From: Desulfoluna butyratoxydans
Lineage (GTDB): Bacteria; Desulfobacterota; Desulfobacteria; Desulfobacterales; Desulfolunaceae
DNA: 64,000 nt
Assembly: GCF_900699765.1 (NCBI RefSeq)
Contig: NZ_CAADHO010000001.1
Location: forward strand, 992,001-1,056,000
Reading direction: 5' to 3'
A model generated the notes under the pieces. The model saw only the letters and a program-made list of their open reading frames with translations. It had not been told where the DNA came from and did no database searches. This document shows, piece by piece, positions 16,629 through 25,262 of the stretch; the stretch's first letter is position 1, and each line of letters begins with the position of its first letter. The position numbers were made by a program, and so were the translations under genes.

Positions 16629-17419
16629 TCTCCGTAGAAAACGCCACCCTCACCTTCAACGCCGGAACGCCCAACGAAAACCGGGTCTTCGATGCCCTCA
16701 ACCTCTCGGTGGACAAGGGGGATTTTGTCACCGTCATCGGCAGCAACGGGGCGGGAAAAAGCACCTTGTTCAACCTCCTGGCCGGAACCGTCACCCCGGA
16801 CGCCGGTCGCATCGTCTTAAACGGCAAAGATGTCACCAAGGCACCGGAATACGTCCGCGCCAGGACCATCGGCCGCATTTTCCAGGATCCCCTGGCCGGC
16901 ACCGCCTCCAACATGACCCTGGAGGACAACATGATGGTCTGCCTCAAAAAAGGGTTCAAGGGTCTCCGCATCAGCCTCAACCGGGGGCGACGAGAGTTCT
17001 TCCGGGAGCAGCTCCGGTTCCTCGACATGGGCCTTGAGGACCGTTTGAAAGATAACGTGGGGCTCCTTTCCGGGGGGCAGCGCCAGGCCCTGACCCTTCT
17101 CATGATGGTCCTTTCGCGTCCCGAACTGGTCCTTTTAGACGAACACACCGCAGCCCTGGATCCCCGCAATGCCGACATCGTCCTTTCACTCACCACCCAT
17201 TTTGTGAAAGAATACGGTCTCACCACCATGATGGTGACCCACAACATGCAGCAGGCCATCAACCTGGGCAACCGACTCCTCATGATGGACGCAGGAGAGG
17301 TGGTCCTGGACATTCGCGGTGAGAAGAAAAAAGACCTCACCGTGGACAAGCTGGTGGCCATGTTCTCTGAAGTCCGAAACAAAACATTCACCAGTGACGA
17401 AGCCCTCTTGTCCCGTTAA
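16625..17419 (+). CDS. ABC transporter ATP-binding protein
   Basis: A 264-residue ATPase energising the importer. Walker A GSNGAGKST is at about residues 39-47, the signature LLSGGQRQ near 140, Walker B LVLLDEHTAALD near 160, and the switch His in VTHNM near 204. The HTAALD sequence after Walker B is characteristic of this importer group. It overlaps the permease gene by 4 bases. An overlapping upstream frame of the permease region is not coding. Confidence 0.92.
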   Translation: MISVENATLTFNAGTPNENRVFDALNLSVDKGDFVTVIGSNGAGKSTLFNLLAGTVTPDAGRIVLNGKDVTKAPEYVRARTIGRIFQDPLAGTASNMTLEDNMMVCLKKGFKGLRISLNRGRREFFREQLRFLDMGLEDRLKDNVGLLSGGQRQALTLLMMVLSRPELVLLDEHTAALDPRNADIVLSLTTHFVKEYGLTTMMVTHNMQQAINLGNRLLMMDAGEVVLDIRGEKKKDLTVDKLVAMFSEVRNKTFTSDEALLSR

Positions 17420-17440
17420 CAGCACAATCGGAGCCCACAC

Positions 17441-17995
17441 ATGAACCCACTCGGACGCGTTTTCCTCTCCCTTGCCGCCCTGCTCTTGTTCACCCTGCCC
17501 GCCCACGCCTTTGACGGCGCGGACTACCTGCTGGGAAGTAACGACACCGACCGCACCCACAAGCTGGCCATCGGGATGCGGATCCACGACGAGATCAAGG
17601 CCATCCCGGAGCTTCCCCATGACCAGGGGGACCTGAGCTGGCTCCTCGCCTATGAGTATCACTCCAACGTCGCCTACTGGCAGATCGCCCTGGGCTACAC
17701 CCCGGAGAGCAACACGGACAGGGACGCCGAAGTCATCACCCCACAGGTGAACCTGATCTTCAAAGAGAGCATCTACCGGCTGGGGCTGGGGGCCTTGACA
17801 AGCTATGTGGATGAAGACGGAGAAACCGACTGGACCGACGTGTACTGGCAGGCCATCGCGGGCATCGAAATCTCCCTGGGCACCCACGCTTCCATTGGCC
17901 TTTTCGGCTGTTACGTCTTCAACAAGTGGGAGGACATCACCGACTCCGGCGACAACGGCCTGGCAGGCAACCTCCTTCTCTCCTGGGCTTTTTAA
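17441..17995 (+). CDS. Small exported, probably outer-membrane barrel protein
   Basis: A 184-residue protein with a signal peptide (MNPLGRVFLSLAALLLFTLPAHA) and alternating-residue strands rich in Tyr/Trp, ending in LLLSWAF with a C-terminal aromatic, as outer-membrane barrels do. I recognise no named family. It starts 21 bases after the ATPase stop with CGGAGC upstream, so it is probably cotranscribed with the importer. A role in outer-membrane passage of the same solute is possible but only inferred from position. Confidence 0.65.
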   Translation: MNPLGRVFLSLAALLLFTLPAHAFDGADYLLGSNDTDRTHKLAIGMRIHDEIKAIPELPHDQGDLSWLLAYEYHSNVAYWQIALGYTPESNTDRDAEVITPQVNLIFKESIYRLGLGALTSYVDEDGETDWTDVYWQAIAGIEISLGTHASIGLFGCYVFNKWEDITDSGDNGLAGNLLLSWAF

Positions 17996-18002
17996 AAAAG
18001 CA

Positions 18003-18050
18003 GGCCTCCGGCGGCGATTTGCCCCTCGTTCCCAAGGGCAAATCGCCGGT
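18003..18050 (+). repeat. Short palindromic element with conserved-loop hairpin (copy 3)
   Basis: Border GGCCTCCGGCGG leads straight into a perfect 12-bp stem GGCGATTTGCCC (18013-18024) / GGGCAAATCGCC (18036-18047) around a loop CTCGTTCCCAA. It lies just after the barrel gene and probably ends its transcript. Confidence 0.8.
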
Positions 18051-18384
18051 GCCTCTCCAGCCCCCCTCCTTTCCTGACCTAAGTCAATGACAGCTGCACC
18101 CACTGTGCTAAAAAACAACATCAAAAACATGATGCCGCATTCGGCAACCTGATACATCCACCATGTATCCCCGGGCAAGGAGGGATAAGCGCGGATGTAA
18201 CAGGTCCATGGGTTGCCCCGAGATGTCGCCATCCCGACAGCCCTTTTGCCGGAGATGTGCTATACACCCTCTACGTGCCACCGCCTTCAAAGGGTGCTTG
18301 ATTGTCCCGGGCTGCCCCGTCACCATCTGCACCCGGCCGGGGCCGATTCACAAAAGAACCGTTCAACCCGAGGTAACCAGGCCC

Positions 18385-19374
18385 ATGTTCAGCCGCATTT
18401 CCCACCGTCGTATGTCCCAGATCTTTTTTCTGTCCCTTACCCTTTTTATCGGATGGCGCTTTGCCCTCTGGGCCGCAGCCCTTGCCCAGGGCAAGATCCC
18501 GTCCGTCGTCCGGCCTCCTGCGGTGGACGCCTTTCTTCCCATCAGCGGCCTGCTGAACCTCAAGTACACCCTGGCCACGGGTACCATCCACGGGGCCCAT
18601 CCGGCGGCCCTGCTCCTCTTCCTTGCCGTATGTGCCTCGGCCCTGCTCGTAAAAAAAGGCTTCTGCAGCTTTGTCTGCCCCGTGGGCTTTGCAGGGGAGA
18701 TGGCAAGCAAGCTCGGCCAAAGGACAGGACTTGCCCGGCCCCTGCCCAGGTTCCTTGACATCCCCTTGCGGGGCATCAAGTACCTCCTCCTCGGTTTTTT
18801 CCTCTGGACCATCCTTGTCAAAATGCCCGTGCCCGCCATCCGAGGCTTTCTCTCGGGCAGCACCAACCTCACCGCCGATATTCGCATGTTCCGGTTTTTC
18901 GCCCACCCCTCCACGGGGTCGCTGGTCACCCTGGGCCTGTTCCTTGTGCTGCCTGCCCTGATCAAAAACGGCTGGTGCCGCTACCTCTGCCCCTACGGGG
19001 CCCTCCTTGGCCTCCTCAGTTTCTTCAGCATCCTGAAGATCCACCGCAGCGAAAGCGCCTGCACCCATTGCGGACGCTGCGCAAAGGCCTGCCCCTCTTC
19101 CCTTGCCGTGGATCAAAAAAAGGTGATGCTCTCCGACGAATGCACCGGCTGTCTTACCTGCGTGACGAGCTGCCCGGAAAAAGAGGCCCTTCGCCTCTCC
19201 ACCTCCCCCACGGGAACGCCCTGGTCACCCAAGGCCGTTGCCCTTCTCATGGTGCTGCTCTTTTTCCTCACCGCAGGGGCAGGCCGCCTCTCCGGCAACT
19301 GGAAAAGCCACACCTCCGACAGAACGCTCAGGATGGAGGTCATGAAAATGAACATGCCCGTGAAACGCATGTAA
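18385..19374 (+). CDS. NapH/YccM-like membrane-bound 4Fe-4S ferredoxin
   Basis: A 329-residue inner-membrane iron-sulfur protein with about five hydrophobic segments. Two CxxxCP half-motifs follow membrane helices (CSFVCP and CRYLCP), as in the NapH/NosR/RdxA group. Two C-terminal ferredoxin motifs follow: CTHCGRCAKACP and CTGCLTCVTSCP. It probably moves electrons from the quinone pool to a periplasmic partner that is not encoded nearby. ATG 18385 has GAGGTAA upstream at a long distance. A longer frame from 18163 has a cysteine/proline-rich leader unlike the family. Confidence 0.82.
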   Translation: MFSRISHRRMSQIFFLSLTLFIGWRFALWAAALAQGKIPSVVRPPAVDAFLPISGLLNLKYTLATGTIHGAHPAALLLFLAVCASALLVKKGFCSFVCPVGFAGEMASKLGQRTGLARPLPRFLDIPLRGIKYLLLGFFLWTILVKMPVPAIRGFLSGSTNLTADIRMFRFFAHPSTGSLVTLGLFLVLPALIKNGWCRYLCPYGALLGLLSFFSILKIHRSESACTHCGRCAKACPSSLAVDQKKVMLSDECTGCLTCVTSCPEKEALRLSTSPTGTPWSPKAVALLMVLLFFLTAGAGRLSGNWKSHTSDRTLRMEVMKMNMPVKRM

Positions 19375-19388
19375 GCGGTACAGAAAAA

Positions 19389-19453
19389 GCCTCCGGCGGC
19401 CCTGCCGGGGGTCAAACTTTTGCCAATTTTATGCGCTGGGTTTGACAAACAGG
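19389..19453 (+). repeat. Dispersed repeat module B (degenerate copy)
   Basis: CCTCCGGCGGCCCTGCCGGG and AAACTTTTG match module B, but about 12 bases (around CCAATTTTATGCGCT) interrupt the A/T hairpin before TTTGACAAACAGG, so this copy carries an insertion or a rearranged arm. Confidence 0.75.
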
Positions 19454-19514
19454 TTTTCAGGAAATTTTATCTCTGCTCTGCAAAAACCAATTTCGACATG
19501 TGCATTCAGAAACA

Positions 19515-19710
19515 TCCTAGCCTGTTACTTCGAAGCCGGTGAACCAGCCCGCACATACCATCAGCGTCTATATCGGGCGAAGCCCGAGTCGAAGGCCCTT
19601 GCGCTTTGGCCCGAGGAACGAGGGACAAAACGCAAGGGCAGTAAGCTTTCGAGGTGTTTTCGCTATAGTGGTTTCGCCACCCTCGCCGCCGGAGGCACGC
19701 TTTTTGTTTT
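19515..19710 (-). repeat. Long palindromic element with conserved-loop hairpin (copy 4)
   Basis: The longest form of the element. A ~75-base 5' part (TTACTTCGAAGC...CCCGCACATACCATC) is followed by the stem TCGGGC/GCCCGA, then the loop hairpin GCCCTTGCG (19595-19603), loop GAGGAACGA (19613-19621) and CGCAAGGGC (19631-19639), then TAAGCTTTCGAGGTG, a GTGGTTTCGCCAC hairpin, and border CGCCGCCGGAGGC. A second long copy is at 38235-38408. Between convergent genes. Confidence 0.85.
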
Positions 19711-19729
19711 TTAATGGATCATAACTGCA

Positions 19730-20653
19730 TCAGGAGAGAGGGCCTGTGTGCCGGCTGGCATTGCCGACAAACCCTTTGATGCTGTTTTGGAGATAGAAAA
19801 GCTCCCGAAGCCTCAGGGGCCCTTCCATGTCGAGGAAGGGCAGCACCAGAGGGTCGGTCTCCAGGATGGATTTGAGGACGCTCAGCTCCAGGTCCGCGCC
19901 CACCTGTCCCCGGCTGATCTCCGAGGTGACGATGGAGTCCCACAGCCGAAGCTGCTCCCTGTGCTGCCAGAGCACCCGTTCCCCGAACTCAAAGCTGCCG
20001 TAGTGGCCGTAGCAGAGGCGCTCGGGTTTAAGCTCCATGAGGGTCTCCAGGCTTTGCAGGGAGATATCGTAATAAAAGGGAGGCGGGGTGGAGGGCCGCA
20101 TGTAGGAGATCCCCAGAACGCCCGGGAAACAAGCCCCGGCAGCCTCTCCGGTGAACAGGTAGCGATCCGTCTGGTAGCTCACGTGGTGGGAGGCATGGCC
20201 CGGGGTGGGCACGGGCATCACCGAATTGGACATAAAGCTCTCGGCGGGCACAAGCCTGCTTTCGGACACGGGGCGCACCGGCCCGTACTGCACGGCCGTC
20301 TCGCCCAGGACCTTGGCCGTGCTGAGTTCCAGTTGATGGGGATTCAGCAGGTGGGGGATCCCCCGGCTGTGGCACACCACCTGGGTCTCCGGGAAAAAGA
20401 CGGCCAGGTCCCCTGCGGCCCCGGCGTGGTCGATGTGCACATGGGTCAGCAGGATGTAATCCAGGCGGCTCACCCCAAGGGATTCCAGGGCCTTGACCAG
20501 GGCCCCTGCCGTCACCGACGGGCCGGTGTCCACCAGAAAGGTGACGTCCCCCACATAGATCCAGGCGGAGAGAAAGCTCTCGTACCCGGCGATGGGGGGA
20601 TTGAGGCCCACCATAAAAAGGTCATCCGACACTTTGTACAGGATATGTTCCAT
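19730..20653 (-). CDS. MBL-fold metallo-hydrolase
   Basis: A 307-residue metallo-beta-lactamase-fold hydrolase with the zinc motif THVHIDHAG (His71, His73, Asp75, His76), a later metal His in TPGHASHH and GHYGSFEFG, and LFTGEAAG. Such proteins hydrolyse thioesters, lactones or other esters; the substrate is not evident. It starts 7 bases downstream of the DUF3141 gene stop with GAGAG before ATG, so the two are one operon. A joint role in processing acyl or hydroxyacyl compounds is plausible because DUF3141 resembles PHA synthase. Confidence 0.85.
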   Translation of the reverse strand: MEHILYKVSDDLFMVGLNPPIAGYESFLSAWIYVGDVTFLVDTGPSVTAGALVKALESLGVSRLDYILLTHVHIDHAGAAGDLAVFFPETQVVCHSRGIPHLLNPHQLELSTAKVLGETAVQYGPVRPVSESRLVPAESFMSNSVMPVPTPGHASHHVSYQTDRYLFTGEAAGACFPGVLGISYMRPSTPPPFYYDISLQSLETLMELKPERLCYGHYGSFEFGERVLWQHREQLRLWDSIVTSEISRGQVGADLELSVLKSILETDPLVLPFLDMEGPLRLRELFYLQNSIKGFVGNASRHTGPLS

Positions 20654-20659
20654 AGGCTC

Positions 20660-22783
20660 TCACAGGGTTTGCCGGTCCTTGAGCAACTCTTCCAGATGAC
20701 TTAGCAGACGCTTTGCGGCCGGATCCTCACCGCCCGGGCCCTGAAGGCTCGCCCGGAATATGGTCAGGGCGGTGAGGCGGTCTTCCGGGGTGCGGAGCAA
20801 CTCCGGCAAGGTGCTGATGGCCAGCTCCCGGTTGAAATTCAGCAACTGAACCTGCTCGCCCACCACCTTTTTGGCCTCCCGCTTGGTCATGTCCTGAAGG
20901 TGTTTTCGCCCCTTCATCAAGGCCTTGAGGGTCACCAGTTCCTGTTTGTCCACCACCTGTTTCACGCGACCCAGGGCCACGAGCCCGCGCATCAGCCCCT
21001 GGAAAAAGCCCCCTTCCACCATACGTGAGATCCAGTGGTCCCCGCCGTTCTCTTCCAGGGTGCCGACCCCCACATCCAGGGGGGTGTCCGGCATATCCAC
21101 GGCTTCCTGGAAGAAAAAGTGGGCCATGGGGTTGTCGTACATGCTGTAGAAGAGAAGCTCGCAGGTGCTGTCCCGCAGGTCCCGGTATCCGTCGAGGAGG
21201 GCCACCAGGGCGTCGGAGTACGCTCGCTCCACCTTGCGGAAGGTGTTGTCCGCCGGGGCCTCCATGCGATGCTCCCGCACATAAGGGGTCCAGGCGCTTG
21301 CGGCGCGGGCCGCGGGGTTCATGCTGGAGACGGCATAGAGCCGTTGCCTCAACGGGGAGCTCTCCCGGATCAGGGTGGCGGTGAGTTCCGTGCCCCAGGG
21401 CTTCATCAAGGGGCTCACAGCGGATTCGTAAAGTTCGGCGATCATCTCCGAGGTCTTGCGCACATGCTCGAAGGGCCGGGCGTTGTAGTCGCCGCCGCCC
21501 CCATGCAGCTGGGAGAGGTCCCGCACCTCGAATCGAGCCTCGCCGTCCTCCTTGATCACCATCTCATAGAGGCCGGGGGCAAGGCGCTTGGCAAGGTCGA
21601 CGCAGTCGATGAGCTCCTTGTGCTCCCGCTCCACCACCTTCCGTGAGACAAAGATGCCCAGGTGCCCGACCTCCTCATGGAGGAGATACACAATGATCTG
21701 GTTGCGCGCCTTGATGTCCTCCACCGAGCCCCAGACCCGCTCGATCCACCCCAGGGCCTGCTCGGGCGGTGTGATGTTGTCTCCCCTGGAGGCAAACAGG
21801 ATCACCGGGTCCTTGAGTTTCCTCAAGTCCACGATCTCGCCGCTGCCCCCCTCCACCTGCCCCTCTTCCAGGCGGTTGCCCACAAAAAGGTCCCGGACCA
21901 CGAACTGAATCTCCTCCTTGGTCATGAAGACAAACCCGTTCCACCACCGTTCGAAGAAGATGTACCGGTCCCTTTCGGTGTCCACCGACTGCCAGAGGTT
22001 GTAATCTTTTTTCCAGAGGCTGTTGGACGGGTTGAGGTCTTCAAAGCCCCAGACCAGCTGGGCCCCGTCAAACAGGCCGTTGCCCAGGTCCGCGGAGAGG
22101 GAGGCCAGCCAGACCCCGCCGAAAAGCCCCCCGCGGTAGCGCATGGGGTTCTGGGTGTCGCGCCCCGCCCAGTAAGAGAGGGGTGACCCGTTGAGAATCA
22201 GGGGGCCTGTGATGTCAGGGCGGTCCGCTGCGATGAGGGCGGCGGCCCATCCCCCCTGGCAGTTGCCGATGATGGCCGGGCGTTCCGCCTCGGGGTGGAA
22301 CATGCGGATCACTTTCAGAAATTCAATATGGGCCTTGAACACATGGGCCAGGGTCTGGCCCCGCACCGGCTCCTGGGTAAAGATAAGAAAATAGACGGGG
22401 TGATTCTTGCGCATGACCATGCCCACCTCGGACTCCTTGCGAAACCCTCCGATGCCGGGCCCGTGGCCGGCCCTGGGGTCGATGATGACCACGGGCCGTG
22501 CGTCCGGGGCAATCTCCTGCCCCTCCTCCGGGGTGATGCGTGCCAGGGAGTAGTTCACGGGATTGTCCAGGTCGCGTCCGTTGAAGATCACCTCGTAGTC
22601 AAAGTGCAGCACCGGGGGCAGTCCTTTGCGGTTCTCCTCAATAAAGTTGTCTCCCTGCTCCCTTTTGGTGTCGAGGAAAAGGGTCATGCGCTGCCCGAAA
22701 TCGACCTGATAGGCAAGGGCCTCCTGCATCAGGGCGGCCCCTTCCGAAAACATGGGCATATAAGCGGTAAAGGGGTTTTCCAT
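20660..22783 (-). CDS. DUF3141 protein, PHA-synthase-like alpha/beta hydrolase
   Basis: A 707-residue protein. Its central part has an alpha/beta-hydrolase core with the cysteine lipase box GNCQGGW (near residue 172), the same G-x-C-x-G-G arrangement used by polyhydroxyalkanoate synthases. An Asp in FASRGDNITPP (near 338) and a His in EEVGHLG (near 373) complete a possible Cys-Asp-His triad. About 300 helical C-terminal residues are specific to DUF3141, whose function is not established. GGGGAGGTACCC precedes the ATG. It is the first gene of the operon with the MBL hydrolase. Confidence 0.82.
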   Translation of the reverse strand: MENPFTAYMPMFSEGAALMQEALAYQVDFGQRMTLFLDTKREQGDNFIEENRKGLPPVLHFDYEVIFNGRDLDNPVNYSLARITPEEGQEIAPDARPVVIIDPRAGHGPGIGGFRKESEVGMVMRKNHPVYFLIFTQEPVRGQTLAHVFKAHIEFLKVIRMFHPEAERPAIIGNCQGGWAAALIAADRPDITGPLILNGSPLSYWAGRDTQNPMRYRGGLFGGVWLASLSADLGNGLFDGAQLVWGFEDLNPSNSLWKKDYNLWQSVDTERDRYIFFERWWNGFVFMTKEEIQFVVRDLFVGNRLEEGQVEGGSGEIVDLRKLKDPVILFASRGDNITPPEQALGWIERVWGSVEDIKARNQIIVYLLHEEVGHLGIFVSRKVVEREHKELIDCVDLAKRLAPGLYEMVIKEDGEARFEVRDLSQLHGGGGDYNARPFEHVRKTSEMIAELYESAVSPLMKPWGTELTATLIRESSPLRQRLYAVSSMNPAARAASAWTPYVREHRMEAPADNTFRKVERAYSDALVALLDGYRDLRDSTCELLFYSMYDNPMAHFFFQEAVDMPDTPLDVGVGTLEENGGDHWISRMVEGGFFQGLMRGLVALGRVKQVVDKQELVTLKALMKGRKHLQDMTKREAKKVVGEQVQLLNFNRELAISTLPELLRTPEDRLTALTIFRASLQGPGGEDPAAKRLLSHLEELLKDRQTL

Positions 22784-22985
22784 GGGTACCTCCCCTGAAA
22801 AAACAAGTGGGTTGTGTGTTGGGGTGACTCATGTCTCAGTGACACCGAGGGCGTGGATGGGCAAAAAAACTCTCCGGCTGCTGGGGCCGATGGGAAGACA
22901 AGGGCATGGGGCGAGCGCCAAAGGGGCGTCTCAGGTATGACTCAACGGGGTCGCGGGATCGGCCTGCAAAGAGCCGCAGGGGGCT

Positions 22986-23456
22986 TCAGGCGTCTTTTTC
23001 CGAGGGCCGGGCAATCATCACCGAACAGCTGGCCTTGTGGGCCACGCGCTTGGCGATGCTGCCGAAAATCACCAGCCCCATGCCGGAAAGACCGTAGGAG
23101 CCCAGGACGACGAGGTCGCAGCCAGACTCATCCAGGTGGTTGAGGATCTCCGTGGAGACATGGCCGTCCAAAACCACGTACCGGACCTTCACCCCCCCGG
23201 GGATGGTGGATGCATAGTGTTTCTGGAGCTTCTCTTCCACCTGGAGGACCAGGTTGCTGTCCACGCTGTCGTCAAAGGTCACCGAGGTGAACACGGGGTT
23301 GTCGAAATCCGTCACCACGGGGTTCACCGGGGGCGGCACCACGTGAAGCACTTCCAGAACCGCATCAAATTTCTTTGCAAGGGTTGCGGCGGTGCGAACC
23401 GCCACATCGGCGTTTTTGGAAAAATCGGTGCAGCATGCAATGGTCTGGAAGGTCAT
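22986..23456 (-). CDS. Universal stress protein (UspA family)
   Basis: A 156-residue cytoplasmic protein with the Usp fold: an N-terminal strand FQTIACCTDFS and the C-terminal nucleotide-binding pattern GSYGLSGMGLVIFGSIAKRV (G-x2-G-x9-G-S), so ATP binding is likely. AAGGAGGGACC precedes the ATG. Its role (stress survival, signalling) cannot be refined. It appears monocistronic between the DUF3141 operon and the FGE-like gene. Confidence 0.9.
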   Translation of the reverse strand: MTFQTIACCTDFSKNADVAVRTAATLAKKFDAVLEVLHVVPPPVNPVVTDFDNPVFTSVTFDDSVDSNLVLQVEEKLQKHYASTIPGGVKVRYVVLDGHVSTEILNHLDESGCDLVVLGSYGLSGMGLVIFGSIAKRVAHKASCSVMIARPSEKDA

Positions 23457-23564
23457 GGTCCCTCCTTCATGTCGGCACGGCGGGCCGAAGGGATTCGGCG
23501 TAAACCGGCATCGTTGGTGAGGTATCGAGGATGGGCTATATTATAAAGGAGTTGGTAAGGCAAA

Positions 23565-24647
23565 TCAATGTGTATCCCCTCCATGCGTCGCCTCCCTTTC
23601 CAGGAGAAGCCGGAAGCCCACGTCATCGGCTGAAAAGTGTGATGAGGCCACGGGGCGGAGAACCATACCGGCATCCCCGGGGGCGTCGGCCCATCCTCCC
23701 CCCACAATAAGGCCGGGGGAGCCCCCGTTGCCGGGATCATCCAGCCACTCCCAGACATTGCCCACCATGTTCACCAGGGCCACGGCCCCGGATCCGGCGG
23801 GCCTGGGGCCGCACCGATCGCACCGGGCACCGCCCTGGATCCATGCCCCGCAGGGATATCCCTCGTACCCCACGCAGTTGTTCCCCGAAAGGCAGGGTGT
23901 TTCCGGCCCCGAAAGGGCAAGGGCCCGTTGCCACTCCCGGGAGGTGGGCAGCCGGAACCGGCCCAGGCCCATGATGTTCATGCGGGCCACAAAGGTATCG
24001 ACCTCACGGCGGGTGACGCTCTCCACCGGGCAATTGTCTCCGCAGGCGATGAACCACGAGGGGTTGTACCCCATCACCATGCGCCACTGGGCCTGGGTCA
24101 CCTCACTGGCCTGGAGGTAAAGCGGATGGGAATCCTCCCCTGGAATCCGCACAAACACCATGCCCGGCATCACGGCAACCGTGGCCTCCGGCTCCCCGGC
24201 CACCCGAACCCGGGCGCCTGAGGCAAGGGTGGCAAGGGTGGCAAGGCGCTCCTGGGCGGATCGCCGCCGGTCTGTGTCCCGCTGGGAGAAAAGGACCCTG
24301 CCGGTACCCAGGTCCACCACTTCCAGGAAAAAATCGCCCCGGCTGCCCACACCAGCCCAGCGCCCCCGGGCCCCGAGTTCGGCCTCAAACACCTCCCCCA
24401 CAAGGGCCAGGCAATCGGCAACCGAGGCCTCGTCTTCGCCACAGAGCCCCAGGGCAGCGTTCACCCCGTCCCCTTCAAAGAGCCTAAACCCACGGGACAG
24501 ATGGGTCACCAGCGTCTCCTGGAAATAGGAAACCTCTGCCTCAGGCCTGCCCGGAGCGTCAAAGGGAAACACCACAAGCCCCTGCCCCAGGGCCTGGGAA
24601 GCAAAGGCCAGAACAACCCAAAAGGGAACCAAACGGACCATCGTCAT
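23565..24647 (-). CDS. Exported FGE-sulfatase/SUMF1-like domain protein
   Basis: A 360-residue protein with a signal peptide (MTMVRLVPFWVVLAFASQALG), an N-terminal domain of about 120 residues that I cannot assign, and a C-terminal formylglycine-generating-enzyme-like domain (about 155-355). The latter has EVTQAQWRMVMGYNPS, PVESVTRREV, RLPTSREW, NVWEW and GGGWAD. Proteins with this fold range from true formylglycine-forming enzymes to structural or binding domains. The extra Cys pairs (CGDNCP, CLSGNNC, CDRCG) suggest periplasmic disulfides. No sulfatase gene is nearby. GGGAGGG lies before the first ATG. Confidence 0.78.
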   Translation of the reverse strand: MTMVRLVPFWVVLAFASQALGQGLVVFPFDAPGRPEAEVSYFQETLVTHLSRGFRLFEGDGVNAALGLCGEDEASVADCLALVGEVFEAELGARGRWAGVGSRGDFFLEVVDLGTGRVLFSQRDTDRRRSAQERLATLATLASGARVRVAGEPEATVAVMPGMVFVRIPGEDSHPLYLQASEVTQAQWRMVMGYNPSWFIACGDNCPVESVTRREVDTFVARMNIMGLGRFRLPTSREWQRALALSGPETPCLSGNNCVGYEGYPCGAWIQGGARCDRCGPRPAGSGAVALVNMVGNVWEWLDDPGNGGSPGLIVGGGWADAPGDAGMVLRPVASSHFSADDVGFRLLLEREATHGGDTH

Positions 24648-24942
24648 CGCACCCTCCCGGCACGAAACATGTCATGAATCCGATATAAGATGACTGAGAA
24701 GTAAATGAAGGGCGACTTGCGCCCCGATCAAGTGGGGGGAAAACTGAGAATCCGAACAGATACGTCGCAGCCGGAAAACCCCGGCCGGAAAGGGGCAGTG
24801 CCCCGTACACCGTAAGATAAAAACCAGGCAAGCAGTGCGTAAAAAAAGAAGACAAGACGTTCTTTTATTATGACTCAACGCGTCGAAATGTCAACAGATG
24901 ACAGGGTGGCTGTTGCCCCAGGACCAACGGATTTAAACTTTT

Positions 24943-24994
24943 GCCTCCGGCGGCCCTTCCGGGGGACAAACGCCTGAAAAGTTTGACAAACAGG
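24943..24994 (+). repeat. Dispersed repeat module B (copy)
   Basis: GCCTCCGGCGGCCCTTCCGG and AAAGTTTGACAAACAGG match the module, but the left A/T arm is altered (ACAAACGCCTG), so the hairpin is weakened. Located in the divergent space between the FGE-like and cyclodeaminase genes. Confidence 0.75.
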
Positions 24995-25052
24995 CTTCGG
25001 TTTTTTTGGTGTGCACAGCGACCTTGCATGGCCCATCTTATTTTTACGTTTT

Positions 25053-25102
25053 ACCGGAAAGTTTTTGCGGAGCTTTTTTCAAAAAGCGACCCGCCGGAGG
25101 CA
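25053..25102 (+). repeat. Dispersed repeat module A (copy 2)
   Basis: Nearly identical to the copy at 3090-3138, including GTTTTTGCGGAGC and CCCGCCGGAGGC. It lies about 160 bases upstream of the cyclodeaminase start and opens a misleading reading frame that runs into that gene. Confidence 0.85.
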
Positions 25103-25262
25103 ACTGAACTGTTACATGCGCTGGCCCTGGCTGTTGCCCCCTTTTTCGTTTTCCGTGCCGATCACCGGTGGTATAGTGAGGGTGCATTACCACTGGTGTC
25201 ACACGACGCCCCCTTCCGACCACGTGAGCATGTCAACCGCCACCCCAATGAGCGAGGCAGCC

